From NCBI RefSeq assembly GCF_004364555.1, contig NZ_SOAM01000001.1:806001-870000 (forward strand): a DNA stretch of 64,000 nt. The letters are read 5' to 3'. A program made the translations under genes and the position numbers. Of the stretch, positions 26,245 to 35,328 are shown piece after piece (the stretch's first letter is position 1; each line of letters begins with the position of its first letter). The notes beneath the pieces were generated by a model that worked only from the letters and a program-made list of their open reading frames with translations, had not been told where the DNA came from and made no database searches. Source of the DNA: Amnibacterium kyonggiense (GTDB taxonomy: Bacteria; Actinomycetota; Actinomycetes; Actinomycetales; Microbacteriaceae).

Positions 26245-29200
26245 GTGTCGAAGGAGACAGTGCTTGCGGTCGTCGCATCAGCGGCGCTCGCAGTGGGCGC
26301 GGTGACGGTGGCCGACCCAGCGCCACCGACGGCGGTCGCTGCCGATTCGGGAACGTCTGTATCGGTCACCGCCACATCGCTGGCCGGTGATCGTCTGACG
26401 TCGAAGTCCGCGGTGTCCTTCTCGACGCTCGGGGCTGCGGTGCCGGACGTGCGAGTCGACGCGAGCCGGCAGTTCCAGGCGATCGATGGCTTCGGTGCGA
26501 CATTCAACGAAGCGGGGTGGTCCACCCTGAACCAGCCGAGCGTCAGCGCAGCGCAGCGCAGTGCAGTGCTCGACAAGCTGTTCTCACCGACGGCCGGAGC
26601 CGGGTTCTCCATCGCGCGGACTCCGATCGGATCGGACGACTTCTCGCTGAGTCACTACTCCTATGACGAGACAGCGAACGACTTCTCGCTGAACGACTTC
26701 TCCGTCGCGCACGACGAGAAGTACCTCATCCCGTACATCAAGGCTGCCCAAGACGCCGCGGGCAAGCCGTTCCGACTCATGGCGTCGCCGTGGACGGCGC
26801 CCTCCTGGATGAAGAACAACGGATCGCTGCTCGGTCAGCCGGGCGACCCGTCGGTGGTGGCGCCCTCGACCGACGCGCGCTACTACCAGGCCTACGCGGA
26901 CTACTTCAAGGCTTACGTCGCCGCCTACAAAGCACAGGGCATCGCGGTCACGGACGTCTCGGTGCAGAACGAGCCGGAGAATCCTGCGAAGTTCGAGGCG
27001 ACCACGTGGACGGACAAGCAGATGGCGCAGTTCGTCGGCGGCTATCTCGGTCCCGACCTCACGGGTACAGGTACGAAGATCCGCGTGTACGAGCACAATC
27101 AGGACCACTGGTACTACCCGGCCAACGTGCTCAACGACCCGATGGTCGCTCCCTATGCCGCAGGCGCCGACTTCCATCCCTACGAGTGCGACTTCGGCCA
27201 GGACTACTGCGACGACGCCAACCTCGACCTCTTCAACCAGGCCGCCCCGGGCTATTCGACATGGATGAGCGAGCACACCGATCTCGGGCAAGCCGAGCCG
27301 GACAACTACATCCGCGATGAGAAGTGGGGCAAGGAGATCGTGAAGCAGATGCTGCACGGTGAAGACGCCTACATCTACTGGAACATGGTCCTCGACCAGA
27401 ACGGCGGCCCCGTCACGGACCTCAGCGCACCGCAGGAGCCGCTCGTCGAGGTGGACACGAGCGCGAGCCCTGCGACCGTGTCGTACCTGCCCAAGTTCTA
27501 CGAGCTCGCCCAGTTCTCCAAGTTCGTGCACCCCGGTGCTCACCGCATCGGTGCTGAAGGCGGGGTCTCCGGCGACGACGTCGCGCAGACCGCGTTCGAG
27601 AACCCCGATGGTCAGCGCGTACTCGTCGTGGTGAACAGTGGGCCCGCGACCTCCGAGACCGTCGGGGAAGGAGCCAACGGCTTCACCGCCGCGCTCGCTG
27701 CGCACTCCACGACGACCTTCACGTGGACGGCGCCGCAGGACAGCTACTCGATTGACTCGGGAGCGACCGACCCCTACATCGATGTCGCCAGCGCGCATTT
27801 CACCGGCGACCGCAGCGTCGACGGCGGCACCGTCGCGACCACCAGCGCAGCCATCGCGAACACCGCGGACGACGCGCTCTACCAGAGCACGCGCGACGGC
27901 GTCTTCTCCTACGCCCTCACTGTCCCCAGCGGCCGGTACCGGGTGAAGCTGCTCCTCAGCGACAACACCTCGACAGCCTCCGGTCAGCGGGTCTTCAACG
28001 TGACCGCAGAAGGGGCGACGCGGCTCGCGAACATCGACCCGTACGCGCTCGCGGGCGGTGGACGGACTGCGACGAGCAAGTCCTTTGACTTGAACGTCAC
28101 GGACGGCACGCTGAACCTCGCGACGGTCGCCGTGACGGGGACGCCGACGATTGCCGGCATCCAGGTCACTCCGATCCCGTCGACCGGCACGCAGCATCAT
28201 TCGACGGTCAGTGGGGGAGTGGCTTCCGGATACACCGTCGACACGGGCGTGCTGCCCGGGACCGTCTTCGCGCAGGACTACAACGACGGCGGCCCTGCCG
28301 TCGGCTACACCATCGCGAACCCCCAGAGCACCGGATCGACCTATCGGGCCGACGGCACCAACATCGTGACCACGACGGACACCACGTACGGCGGAGGTCA
28401 AGATCTGACCGGGCTGTCCGCCGGCGACAAGCTCAACTACACGGTGAAGGTGCTGTCCGGCGGCAATTACGACCTCAAGGCGCGGGTGTCCTCGTCGGTG
28501 GCGACGGGCAAGTTCCAGGTGCTCGTCGACGGCCAATCGCTCGGCACCGTGAGCGTGCCGAACACGAACGGGTCATGGGCGAACGTGCCGCTCTACGGCG
28601 TCCGCGTCCCTGCCGGGATCCACACGCTCACCTTCGTCGTCAAGGCTGCTGGGTACGACTTCCGGTACCTCCTCGCGACCCGGGTCAACGGCATCGCATC
28701 GGGCGCCGTGATCGAAGCCGAGGACTACAGCGCCGGCGGTGAAGGCGTCGGCTACCACGACACGACCGCCGGGAACTCCAACACGACCTACGCGGGAGCC
28801 CCGCTGACCGGGTACTACCGCGGCGGCGACGTCGACCTCGAGCCGGCGTCCGTGGAGAGCTCGCAGCCCGACAACTTCGACGTCGGCAGCACTGACGACG
28901 GCGAGTGGCTGCGATACGACATCTACGCCGCGACCGCGGGCAACTACGACATCAGTGCCCGAGTAGCGAGCGCCTATACGTCCGGAAAGATCGCCTACGC
29001 CCTCGACTCGAGGACGAACGTGATCAGTCCGGCGACGCTCGGCGTCCCCAACACCAACGGGTTCCAGACCTGGATCTCTGAGGTGCAGAAGGTGACGATC
29101 CCGCAGGGGACGCACGCGCTCTACGTGCTCGTGCAGCAAGGCGGATTCAACCTCGACCGCCTCACCATCGTGCCGAGCGGGCAAGGGTGGGCGAAGACCG

Positions 29201-30132
29201 TCGGGTTCGGCAGTTCATACGCAGCCGGGCCCGGAGTGTCCCCGTCGACGAGTCCGAACTCCCGCGGATTCATCAAAAACGGCGTCACGGGGAAGCTCAT
29301 CAACTGCGAGCGGTCGCGATGGAATCAGGTGAACTACCTCGCTGACCGGCTCGGGCAGCGCGACCAGTTCTACGACGCCGCCTGCCCGGGCGACAAAAGT
29401 GGAAGCATCGCGAACGCGACCAATGCAGACGGCTCCACCAGCTCCGTCGGCGACGAGATCTCGGAGGCCACGAACGGTTACCGCACCTCTGCACCCGGAT
29501 CGGGTGCCCTGGGAACGGGGACCAGCACGGTCACCGTCTCGATCGGCGGCAACGACGTCTACGCGTCAAGTGACGGCTCGTACAAGGGATCGGTCACCGG
29601 CCAGATGTACGCCTGCTTCCAGCAAGCGTGCGTGGACTCGTCCGGGAACCCGACCGCCACGAACTCGGACGGGACAAAGGGGCTGCGCGCTGACGACATC
29701 ACCGTCGACGCGATGACGACGAATCTGCGTCCGATCGTGGACCAGATCCTGGCGGCGGCACCGAACGCGAAGATCCGCTTCATCAGTTATCCGTCCGTGT
29801 TCGGGACCGGCAGCGATGTGGCCTGCTCCGGCGGATCGGGATCATCGGCATGGGCGTACACCGCCGACGAGACGCAGTACCTCCAGGGGCTGCTGACGAA
29901 GCTGACCACCACCGAACAGACAGTGCTGAACAACATCGCGGCTGCGGAGAACCTGTCGTCGTCCCAGTTGAGCCTCGTGGACATTCGTCAGGATTCGCAG
30001 GACCACGGCGTCTGCGAACCGCTCAACCAGCGCTGGATCTCGCAGCCGACTGGCGACAGCGCATCGGCGCCGATTCATCCGAACCTGTCGATGTTCGCCA
30101 TGGAGGCGAAGGACGTGTCCGCCTCTCTGTAG
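26245..30132 (+). CDS. Secreted GH30-malectin-CBM-CBM-SGNH multidomain enzyme
   Basis: 1295 residues from a GTG with GAGGGGAG upstream. A signal peptide (residues 1-33, cut near AVAA) is followed by a GH30 barrel (about 65-500) with WTAPSWMKNNGSL, acid/base Glu243 in VQNEPENP and nucleophile Glu343 in WMSEHTD, closest in motifs to beta-1,6-glucanase/glucosylceramidase types. Then come a malectin-like domain (about 500-645), two CBM6-like beta-sandwiches (about 668-815 and 820-978, EAEDYSAGGEGVGYHD) and a C-terminal SGNH/GDSL esterase (982-1295). In the last, block I is GFGSSYAAGPG (usual GDSY replaced by GSSY), block III is SIGGNDV and the His motif is HPN. Probably cleaves and deacylates an extracellular glycan. 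Confidence 0.9.
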   Translation: MSKETVLAVVASAALAVGAVTVADPAPPTAVAADSGTSVSVTATSLAGDRLTSKSAVSFSTLGAAVPDVRVDASRQFQAIDGFGATFNEAGWSTLNQPSVSAAQRSAVLDKLFSPTAGAGFSIARTPIGSDDFSLSHYSYDETANDFSLNDFSVAHDEKYLIPYIKAAQDAAGKPFRLMASPWTAPSWMKNNGSLLGQPGDPSVVAPSTDARYYQAYADYFKAYVAAYKAQGIAVTDVSVQNEPENPAKFEATTWTDKQMAQFVGGYLGPDLTGTGTKIRVYEHNQDHWYYPANVLNDPMVAPYAAGADFHPYECDFGQDYCDDANLDLFNQAAPGYSTWMSEHTDLGQAEPDNYIRDEKWGKEIVKQMLHGEDAYIYWNMVLDQNGGPVTDLSAPQEPLVEVDTSASPATVSYLPKFYELAQFSKFVHPGAHRIGAEGGVSGDDVAQTAFENPDGQRVLVVVNSGPATSETVGEGANGFTAALAAHSTTTFTWTAPQDSYSIDSGATDPYIDVASAHFTGDRSVDGGTVATTSAAIANTADDALYQSTRDGVFSYALTVPSGRYRVKLLLSDNTSTASGQRVFNVTAEGATRLANIDPYALAGGGRTATSKSFDLNVTDGTLNLATVAVTGTPTIAGIQVTPIPSTGTQHHSTVSGGVASGYTVDTGVLPGTVFAQDYNDGGPAVGYTIANPQSTGSTYRADGTNIVTTTDTTYGGGQDLTGLSAGDKLNYTVKVLSGGNYDLKARVSSSVATGKFQVLVDGQSLGTVSVPNTNGSWANVPLYGVRVPAGIHTLTFVVKAAGYDFRYLLATRVNGIASGAVIEAEDYSAGGEGVGYHDTTAGNSNTTYAGAPLTGYYRGGDVDLEPASVESSQPDNFDVGSTDDGEWLRYDIYAATAGNYDISARVASAYTSGKIAYALDSRTNVISPATLGVPNTNGFQTWISEVQKVTIPQGTHALYVLVQQGGFNLDRLTIVPSGQGWAKTVGFGSSYAAGPGVSPSTSPNSRGFIKNGVTGKLINCERSRWNQVNYLADRLGQRDQFYDAACPGDKSGSIANATNADGSTSSVGDEISEATNGYRTSAPGSGALGTGTSTVTVSIGGNDVYASSDGSYKGSVTGQMYACFQQACVDSSGNPTATNSDGTKGLRADDITVDAMTTNLRPIVDQILAAAPNAKIRFISYPSVFGTGSDVACSGGSGSSAWAYTADETQYLQGLLTKLTTTEQTVLNNIAAAENLSSSQLSLVDIRQDSQDHGVCEPLNQRWISQPTGDSASAPIHPNLSMFAMEAKDVSASL

Positions 30133-30156
30133 AGAGGTCTCGACCGTTGGGAATGG

Positions 30157-30193
30157 GAGCGGGTGCCGAGCCGCCAGACTCGGCACCCGCTCT
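30157..30193 (+). terminator. Terminator after GH30 gene
   Basis: Perfect 14-bp stem (GAGCGGGTGCCGAG and its complement) with an 8-base loop, 25 bp past the stop codon, followed by TCTCCTGT. It is a strong intrinsic-type hairpin. Confidence 0.85.
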
Positions 30194-30336
30194 CTCCTGT
30201 CAGGCTCCTTGGTGCGGCGCCAGTTCTGAGGCGGGCTGTGCGGGAGGAGGCCAGGGCGGCTTGAGTCCCTCGCTGGCCCCGTCGTTGCGTGCGTCGTTCG
30301 GGGTGATGGGGGTGGCGAGGGGTTTCGGGCGTCTTG

Positions 30337-30450
30337 CCCTGTCCTGGCCTGCCACCTCGGCGATGCGGCTCCCGAACCACCCACACACAGCAGAAAGAGC
30401 GTTGCTGTGTGTGGGTGGTTCGGGAGTGCAGGTGGCAGGCCAGGACAGGG
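30337..30450. repeat. Large inverted repeat, 45-bp arms
   Basis: Left arm in two blocks (30337-30357 and 30369-30392) pairs perfectly with 30430-30450 and 30403-30426. An 11-base versus 3-base bulge separates the blocks and the loop is 10 bases. A purine-rich tract (30453 to about 30535, with only about eight pyrimidines) follows directly. It lies between the GH30 terminator and the wHTH/integrase pair. Confidence 0.92.
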
Positions 30451-30561
30451 CTAGAAGAAGAAGAAGAGCAAAGAAGTGAGGGGGGTGAGGAGAAGGAGGA
30501 ATTGAGCGAGGGAGGGGAAGCGGAACGGATTGGGTCGTGGTGTCACATGAACTGACGGTGG

Positions 30562-31371
30562 GTGGCGGGGGAGGTGGAGGAGTGGTGCTGTCGGTGGGTG
30601 GTGTTCTCCTTTGTTGAGCGGAGCGGGGACCGGTCGGGGAGGGCAGCGGTGGGCGACGTGGGGTGGACGGTGGACCGGGATGCGCGGACGGTGTGGGTGG
30701 TGCCGCGAGATGAGCAGATGATGACCTGGTTCCAGGTCGTGCGGATCGCGAACGTGCAGTCCGTGCGGTGGGTGCTTGGGGCGTTGAACAGTCAGCAGTC
30801 GCCGGTGTCGGTGCGGCGGGCTCAGGCCTGGTGTGCGCGGCTGGAGACCGCTGGGCTGGTCGGTCGGGCGCAGCTCGGCGGTGCTGGCGGGTCGCTGGTG
30901 TGGGGCACCTACGCGGGCACCGGAGTGGGGAAGCCGAGCCTGTACCGGCAGACCACCCGCCACGAGGTCGCGGTGTCGGCGGCGTCCGCCCGGTATGCTG
31001 CGGCCGGGTGCGCGTGGCGGCGGGATGAGAAGCCCGCCTTCGTAGGCGGCCATCAGGCGGACGGCGTCGCACTCGGACCGGGTTGGGTGGAGTTGATCGA
31101 GGTCGAGCTGACCCCGAAGCGGTTGCCCCGATACGTGTCGATCTTCCGGGCCTTCCGGCGCCGACTCGACCTCGGCGAGGCGAACAGCATCACCTACCTC
31201 TGCAACACGGAAAGCGCCCGCGCAGTGCGTGAAGCGCTGACCTCGATCCCCATCGGGAGGACGCTCGTCGATCGTGTCTCCGTGCACGAGGTCTACGACC
31301 TGGCCGGACAATGGATCAGCGACGCGTTGCCTGACTGGCTGAAGTCGACAGCGTCGCGGGGGCGGTGGTAG
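30562..31371 (+). CDS. Possible winged-helix replication-relaxation-like protein
   Basis: Up to 269 residues; the true start is uncertain (GTGs at 30562 and later). A winged-helix-like region (VRRAQAWCARLETAGLVGRAQL) precedes a basic C-terminal part (VELTPKRLPRYVSIFRAFRRRLDL, ITYLCNTESARAVREAL). This layout recalls the replication-relaxation family of actinobacterial mobile elements, but I cannot confirm it. It ends three bases before the integrase start, so the two are one operon and it is probably an element-encoded DNA-binding protein. Confidence 0.55.
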   Translation: MAGEVEEWCCRWVVFSFVERSGDRSGRAAVGDVGWTVDRDARTVWVVPRDEQMMTWFQVVRIANVQSVRWVLGALNSQQSPVSVRRAQAWCARLETAGLVGRAQLGGAGGSLVWGTYAGTGVGKPSLYRQTTRHEVAVSAASARYAAAGCAWRRDEKPAFVGGHQADGVALGPGWVELIEVELTPKRLPRYVSIFRAFRRRLDLGEANSITYLCNTESARAVREALTSIPIGRTLVDRVSVHEVYDLAGQWISDALPDWLKSTASRGRW

Positions 31372-31374
31372 GTC

Positions 31375-32634
31375 ATGGGTCGACCTCGCATGCCGATTGG
31401 CAGCCACGGCATCGTCAACGTGGATGAGGTCGAGCCGGGCGTATGGCGGGCCCGAACCCTGTGCCGCTTTCCCGACGGCAAACGCCGGCAGATCGAGCGG
31501 CGTCGACCAGGGCGGACGGGCGCAAAGGCGATCCAGGCGCTGCAGGAGGCGCTGGTCGATCTCGCGACCCCGGACGGCGGCGAGCTGCGAGGGAGCACCC
31601 GGCTCGAAGTCCTCGCGGCACAGTTCATCGAGTTGAAGCGGGCGTCCGAGCGGTCGCCACGGACCGTGGACACCTATGAACATGCGTTACGGAAACAGAT
31701 CATCCCTCGCATCGGCGATCTCCGGGTCGAGGAAGCGACGCCCCGACGAATCCAGGCGTTCCTGAACACGGTCAACAAGGAGCACGGACCGGGCGCCGCG
31801 AAGACGTGTCGATCGGTGCTCTCCGGCATGTTCGGTGTCGCCGTCCGCAGCGACGTCCTCCGCTCGAACCCGATCTCGGCGGTCGAATCTCCGCGCCGGA
31901 AGGTGACGCACGCGTCGATGGCGATCCCGCTCGACGGCGTTCCGGCGTTCCTCGAGACGATCCGGGCGGACGAGCGGCTGCGCGAGCTCGACATCAGCGA
32001 CCTGTTCGAGTTCATGCTCTTCACCGGGTGCCGGATCGGCGAGGCGCTCGCGCTGCGCTGGTCGCATGTCGACCTCGACGCCGCGACCGTTACTTTCGCG
32101 GCGACGGCGGTGCGTACGAAGGAGCGCGGCCTTGAGATCCAGGAACACGGGAAGACCGACACGTCGAACCGGATTATCAGCGTCCCGCTCGAGGTCCTCG
32201 AGCTGCTGCAGCGGCGAGAGCATTCGGCAGAGGTCGTCTTCCCGTCGCTGTCGGGCAAGCTGCGGGACACGAACAACACCGAAGCCGACTGGCGAGCAAA
32301 TCGGGTCCGACTCGGCTACCCGACCTTTACCTCGCACGGACTGCGCAAGACGTGCGCTACCGCGCTCGATGTCGCCGGCGTCTCAGCCCGTGGCATCGCG
32401 GAGTACCTCGGCCACAAGCGTCCTTCGATGACGCAGGACGTCTACATGTCGAGGAAGGTCGGGACAGCGGAGACCGCGACGCACCTCGACCGAATGTTCG
32501 GAATACGTTCGGAAACGCTCTGGGGGACCGAGGCACGATCCGCGCAACTACGCCGATCGGGTGGGCCCCGTGGGGCTCGAAACACATCAGAGGCAAATCA
32601 AGAGATCGAAGGAGATCCCGAGAAGGCGGTCTGA
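31375..32634 (+). CDS. Tyrosine recombinase/phage-type integrase
   Basis: 419 residues. An arm-binding region (GVWRARTLCRFPDGKRRQ), SAM-like core-binding domain (about 75-170) and catalytic domain carry all active-site residues: Arg220 (TGCRIGEAL), Lys260 (HGKTD), His321 and Arg324 (HGLRKT), His347 (GHKR) and Tyr357 (DVYMSR). Its 3' end reads through the att core, so the last about 25 residues are att-encoded and may vary between integration states. It is the probable recombinase of the 13.2-32.6 kb island. Confidence 0.95.
   Translation: MGRPRMPIGSHGIVNVDEVEPGVWRARTLCRFPDGKRRQIERRRPGRTGAKAIQALQEALVDLATPDGGELRGSTRLEVLAAQFIELKRASERSPRTVDTYEHALRKQIIPRIGDLRVEEATPRRIQAFLNTVNKEHGPGAAKTCRSVLSGMFGVAVRSDVLRSNPISAVESPRRKVTHASMAIPLDGVPAFLETIRADERLRELDISDLFEFMLFTGCRIGEALALRWSHVDLDAATVTFAATAVRTKERGLEIQEHGKTDTSNRIISVPLEVLELLQRREHSAEVVFPSLSGKLRDTNNTEADWRANRVRLGYPTFTSHGLRKTCATALDVAGVSARGIAEYLGHKRPSMTQDVYMSRKVGTAETATHLDRMFGIRSETLWGTEARSAQLRRSGGPRGARNTSEANQEIEGDPEKAV
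32536..32581. other. Right att-like site
   Basis: The 30-bp core at 32552-32581 is identical to 13221-13250, with CGATCCGCGCA upstream in both. Sequence diverges right after GGGGCTCGAA. It overlaps the integrase 3' end. Confidence 0.8.
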
Positions 32635-32639
32635 CCAGG

Positions 32640-33120
32640 TAGTTCTTGCTCAAGGAGTTGCAGTGGTTCGCGCTGAATCTCGCCAGGATGTGGGCAAAAT
32701 GTGGGCACAGATCGTGCACGCGATCGGGACCGGAACGGAATATTCGATGGGTCGCAACGAGGAGCATTGCCAGGTCGAGATCGCCGGCGAGCTCGAGGAG
32801 TCCGCCCGCTTACTCGCGAACTCGACTCGAGATGTTCCGAGGCCGGCGAATTTCTTCCTGCTCTGCGATTCGGGCGGGCATCGACCTAGCGCCCACAGTT
32901 CTTGTCCGGTATCGGAGCGGCGCTGACCTTTCATTCCTCAACGGCACACCGTCGCCGCGGCGGAACGTCGCTATCGCAAGGGAGGCCGGAACCCATGGAG
33001 GCACAAACTGTGCGGCGCGCCGTAAAAGGTGCCACAACATGTGGGGTTGAGCCCTGACCATGGACGTGCCGGGACCACTAGCCCTCGGGCGGCAAGGACG
33101 GCAGCAAGGAGGGTTTGCTC
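32640..33120. other. Non-coding stretch right of att site
   Basis: About 480 bp without a convincing gene. Direct repeats TGTGGGCA at 32689-32696 and 32700-32707, 11 bp apart, lie soon after the att core and could be recombinase arm sites (inference). Remaining open frames have no recognisable product. Confidence 0.45.
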
Positions 33121-33228
33121 ATGAGAAAGGGACACACCTATCACCAGAGCGCCGTCACCGGGCACTTCGTGTCCGCGCACTACGCGCAGACGCACCCGGC
33201 GACGACGATCACGCATCACGGCAAGTGA
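33121..33228 (+). CDS. 35-residue conserved-type small protein
   Basis: MRKGHTYHQSAVTGHFVSAH continues to a basic His-rich end (THHGK). A near-ideal ribosome site (AAGGAGGGTTTGCTC) precedes the ATG and a hairpin follows. The SAVTG-x-FVS-x-x-YA-x-x-HP-x-TT pattern recalls a widespread family of tiny basic bacterial and phage proteins of unknown function. Not seen as mobile-element specific; function unknown. Confidence 0.75.
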   Translation: MRKGHTYHQSAVTGHFVSAHYAQTHPATTITHHGK

Positions 33229-33240
33229 TCTGACTGGTGA

Positions 33241-33295
33241 CTCAGCGATGAGCTGAGCAGCGGCGGGGGTTCGTGCCAGCGAGTCCCCGCTGTTG
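33241..33295 (+). terminator. Hairpins after small protein gene
   Basis: CTCAGC-GATGA-GCTGAG (33241-33257) is followed by CAGCGGCGGGG pairing with CCCCGCTGTTG (two G-T pairs). Probable terminator of the 35-residue gene. Confidence 0.6.
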
Positions 33296-33427
33296 TCGTG
33301 GGCGCGACGTTACAGAGTTCCGCTCAACTCCGAGCGCGGCCTCCCGCACCCATTTCGGGCTACAGGTCGGGCGACGCGACCGGGACCCCCTCGGCGTCTC
33401 CCGCAGTCGGGAGCAGGGGACTGCGAG

Positions 33428-33451
33428 GTCTCACGAGGAGGAATTTGAGAC
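33428..33451 (+). repeat. 24-bp GTCTC/GAGAC dispersed repeat
   Basis: Begins GTCTCACGAGGAGG and ends TTTGAGAC. First copy of the main array; precedes the sigma factor gene. Confidence 0.85.
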
Positions 33452-33489
33452 AGCTGGTCACGGACGTGGTCTGAGTCGCGTCGCGAAGT

Positions 33490-34119
33490 GTGACGTTGTC
33501 GTTTGGGCGGACATCCTTGGGTGTGGATGTGCTGACGTCGGACGAGGCGAGCGTGTGGGCGCGCGCGCTTGGTGGCGACGGTCGTGCGTTCGCGTCCTTA
33601 TTCGTGTCGCATCGTGAGCGAGTCTTGAGTGCAGCGCGGCGTCTTGTTGTGAGCCCGATCGATGCCGAGGACGTCACGGCTGCGGCCTTCTTCGAGTTGT
33701 GGCGGAAGCGAGAGCGCATTGTGCTCGTCGATGGTTCTGTGCTGCCGTGGTTGTTGGTCACGGCCCAGAACCTCGCCCGGAACGCGAACCGGGGTTTGGG
33801 TCGGTATCGCAGCGTCCTTGACTCGCTGCCGAGTTCGCGCGGCACTGCAGATCCTTCGGAACTGGTGCAGCAGCGGAGCGTGCTGTCGGAACTCGGCGCG
33901 GCCTTCCGTCAGTTGAAGCCCGCGGACGCGGCGCTGGTCTCCCTCGTCGGGATCGAAGGAATGACGGTGGCAGCGGCTGCCCAGGTCCTCGGGTTGAGCG
34001 CTGGGAACGCTCGCACCCGGCTCTACCGGAGCCGTCAGCGCTTACGGGCCGTACTCGACGGCACGGTTCCGATGCTGCCGGTGGCTGCGCTCACGACGAC
34101 GGAAGGAGCCGACGAATGA
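33490..34119 (+). CDS. ECF-type RNA polymerase sigma factor
   Basis: 209 residues from GTG 33490; GTG 33523 is an alternative nearer the conserved start. Region 2 is AFASLFVSHRERVLSAARRLV, then DAEDVTAAAFFELWRKRERI; region 4 is LKPADAALVSLVGIEGMTVAA, then GLSAGNARTRLYRSRQRLRAVL. It redirects RNA polymerase to an unknown regulon. The stop overlaps the next gene (ATGA), which encodes a single-pass membrane protein and probable anti-sigma partner. Confidence 0.9.
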   Translation: MTLSFGRTSLGVDVLTSDEASVWARALGGDGRAFASLFVSHRERVLSAARRLVVSPIDAEDVTAAAFFELWRKRERIVLVDGSVLPWLLVTAQNLARNANRGLGRYRSVLDSLPSSRGTADPSELVQQRSVLSELGAAFRQLKPADAALVSLVGIEGMTVAAAAQVLGLSAGNARTRLYRSRQRLRAVLDGTVPMLPVAALTTTEGADE

Positions 34120-35141
34120 GTGACGACGAGTTCGACTCCGTCCGCGCGAGAGCGCTCGAGGCGGTGTTCGAAGAGCTGCCTCGCGCCGCTCACCCGGGGC
34201 GAGCGGCGGTGCGCTCTCGACGGGAGGTGCATCGCGAGGTGGTGGTGCGTCGGGTCGCGACGGCGGTCGTTGCCGCCGCGGTGCTCGTCGGGGTTGTCGC
34301 GGTGCTGCAGGTGACTCAGCGCCAACCTCCGGCAGGAGGATCGCGTGTGCTGCCGAGTCCTGTTTCAACGCCTGCCCCAAGCATCACGGTGGATGGCCAC
34401 GCGCTTCGCTATGCCGGCGTCGTGCCGTGGCGAGACGCCGTCCAAGCGACCGAGGACTCGCGCGAGGTGACCCTTGCTGGAGACGGCGACGCGGTGCACG
34501 GGGCCGACCCGATCTGCGGCGGGACGGACGCGCAACGCGTCCAGGTCCTCGAGACAGCGACGAGCATCCAGATCAGGGTGCTCGGCTACGCGACCCCAGA
34601 CAAGTTCGCCATAAGTGATTGCGCGGGAGTTGGGCACGCCGCGACCGAGCACACAGTGCAGCTCAAGGCGCCGGTCGGCGAACGCCCTCTGATCGACCTG
34701 TCCAATCAGTCGCGGCACGCAGTACTCACCGATAGCGACGTACCGAAAGCGAGTCGGGTGCCGGCCGGCTTCGTCGACCGCGGGGCAACCTGGGACGATC
34801 GATTCCAGAGCGTTTCTCGCTCGTACGTCTTGAGGGGTGGGGCGGGATCGGGTGCAGAGCACTTTGATCTCGAGATCGGGATCGACAGCACCTTTAGCCC
34901 GCTCGACCACCCCTACTGGGCCGCGGGACCTGCAACCGTCGTAGCAGGGCAGACGGCAGCCGTGTGGCGCCACTCGGACATCTACAACGCCAACACCCTC
35001 ATCGAATGGCGCGACGGATCACTCACGTACAGGCTCACCACCTTCGGCACACCGGCGCACCACCTCACCGAGCAGCAAGCCGTCGACGCGGCCCAGAGCG
35101 TCTCACTCGATCGCCAGCCGCTTCCCGCAGTCACCCGGTGA
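34116..35141 (+). CDS. Single-pass membrane protein, putative anti-sigma partner
   Basis: 341 residues. A short basic cytosolic N-terminus (about 1-45) precedes one membrane segment (VATAVVAAAVLVGVVAVLQV) and a roughly 270-residue extracellular domain without known motifs (contains DPICGGTDAQRVQV, ISDCAGVGHA). The ATGA overlap with the ECF sigma gene and the topology suggest that the N-terminus holds the sigma factor at the membrane, but no zinc anti-sigma motif is present, so this is inference. Confidence 0.7.
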   Translation: MSDDEFDSVRARALEAVFEELPRAAHPGRAAVRSRREVHREVVVRRVATAVVAAAVLVGVVAVLQVTQRQPPAGGSRVLPSPVSTPAPSITVDGHALRYAGVVPWRDAVQATEDSREVTLAGDGDAVHGADPICGGTDAQRVQVLETATSIQIRVLGYATPDKFAISDCAGVGHAATEHTVQLKAPVGERPLIDLSNQSRHAVLTDSDVPKASRVPAGFVDRGATWDDRFQSVSRSYVLRGGAGSGAEHFDLEIGIDSTFSPLDHPYWAAGPATVVAGQTAAVWRHSDIYNANTLIEWRDGSLTYRLTTFGTPAHHLTEQQAVDAAQSVSLDRQPLPAVTR

Positions 35142-35153
35142 CTTCGAACTCGC

Positions 35154-35177
35154 GTCTCGCGAGCAGGGTTCTGAGAT
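35154..35177 (+). repeat. 24-bp GTCTC/GAGAC dispersed repeat
   Basis: GTCTCGCGAGCAGGG start with a near-perfect end (GAGAT instead of GAGAC), 12 bp after the stop codon of the sigma-factor operon. Confidence 0.85.
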
Positions 35178-35328
35178 GCTGCTGCAGCGTATGCACGGGG
35201 GCCTCGTCTAATGGAGGCAGTCGCCACGCGCACCCGGTAACTGGGGTTGCGTCGTTCGACCTGCCGTGGCGTCCGGCAGGATGGCGACCGCCGCTGCTCA
35301 CCCTGAGGTTCGGCTGACGGAGGAGCGC

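Noticed and set aside
30137-30160. GTCTC...GGGAGC sequence resembling the 24-bp repeat after the GH30 gene
   Set aside because: It lacks the GCAGG core and right arm and overlaps the terminator stem; likely coincidence.
30451-31683. Long minus-strand frame opposite the wHTH and integrase genes
   Set aside because: Low-complexity Pro/Arg-rich translation typical of an antisense shadow.
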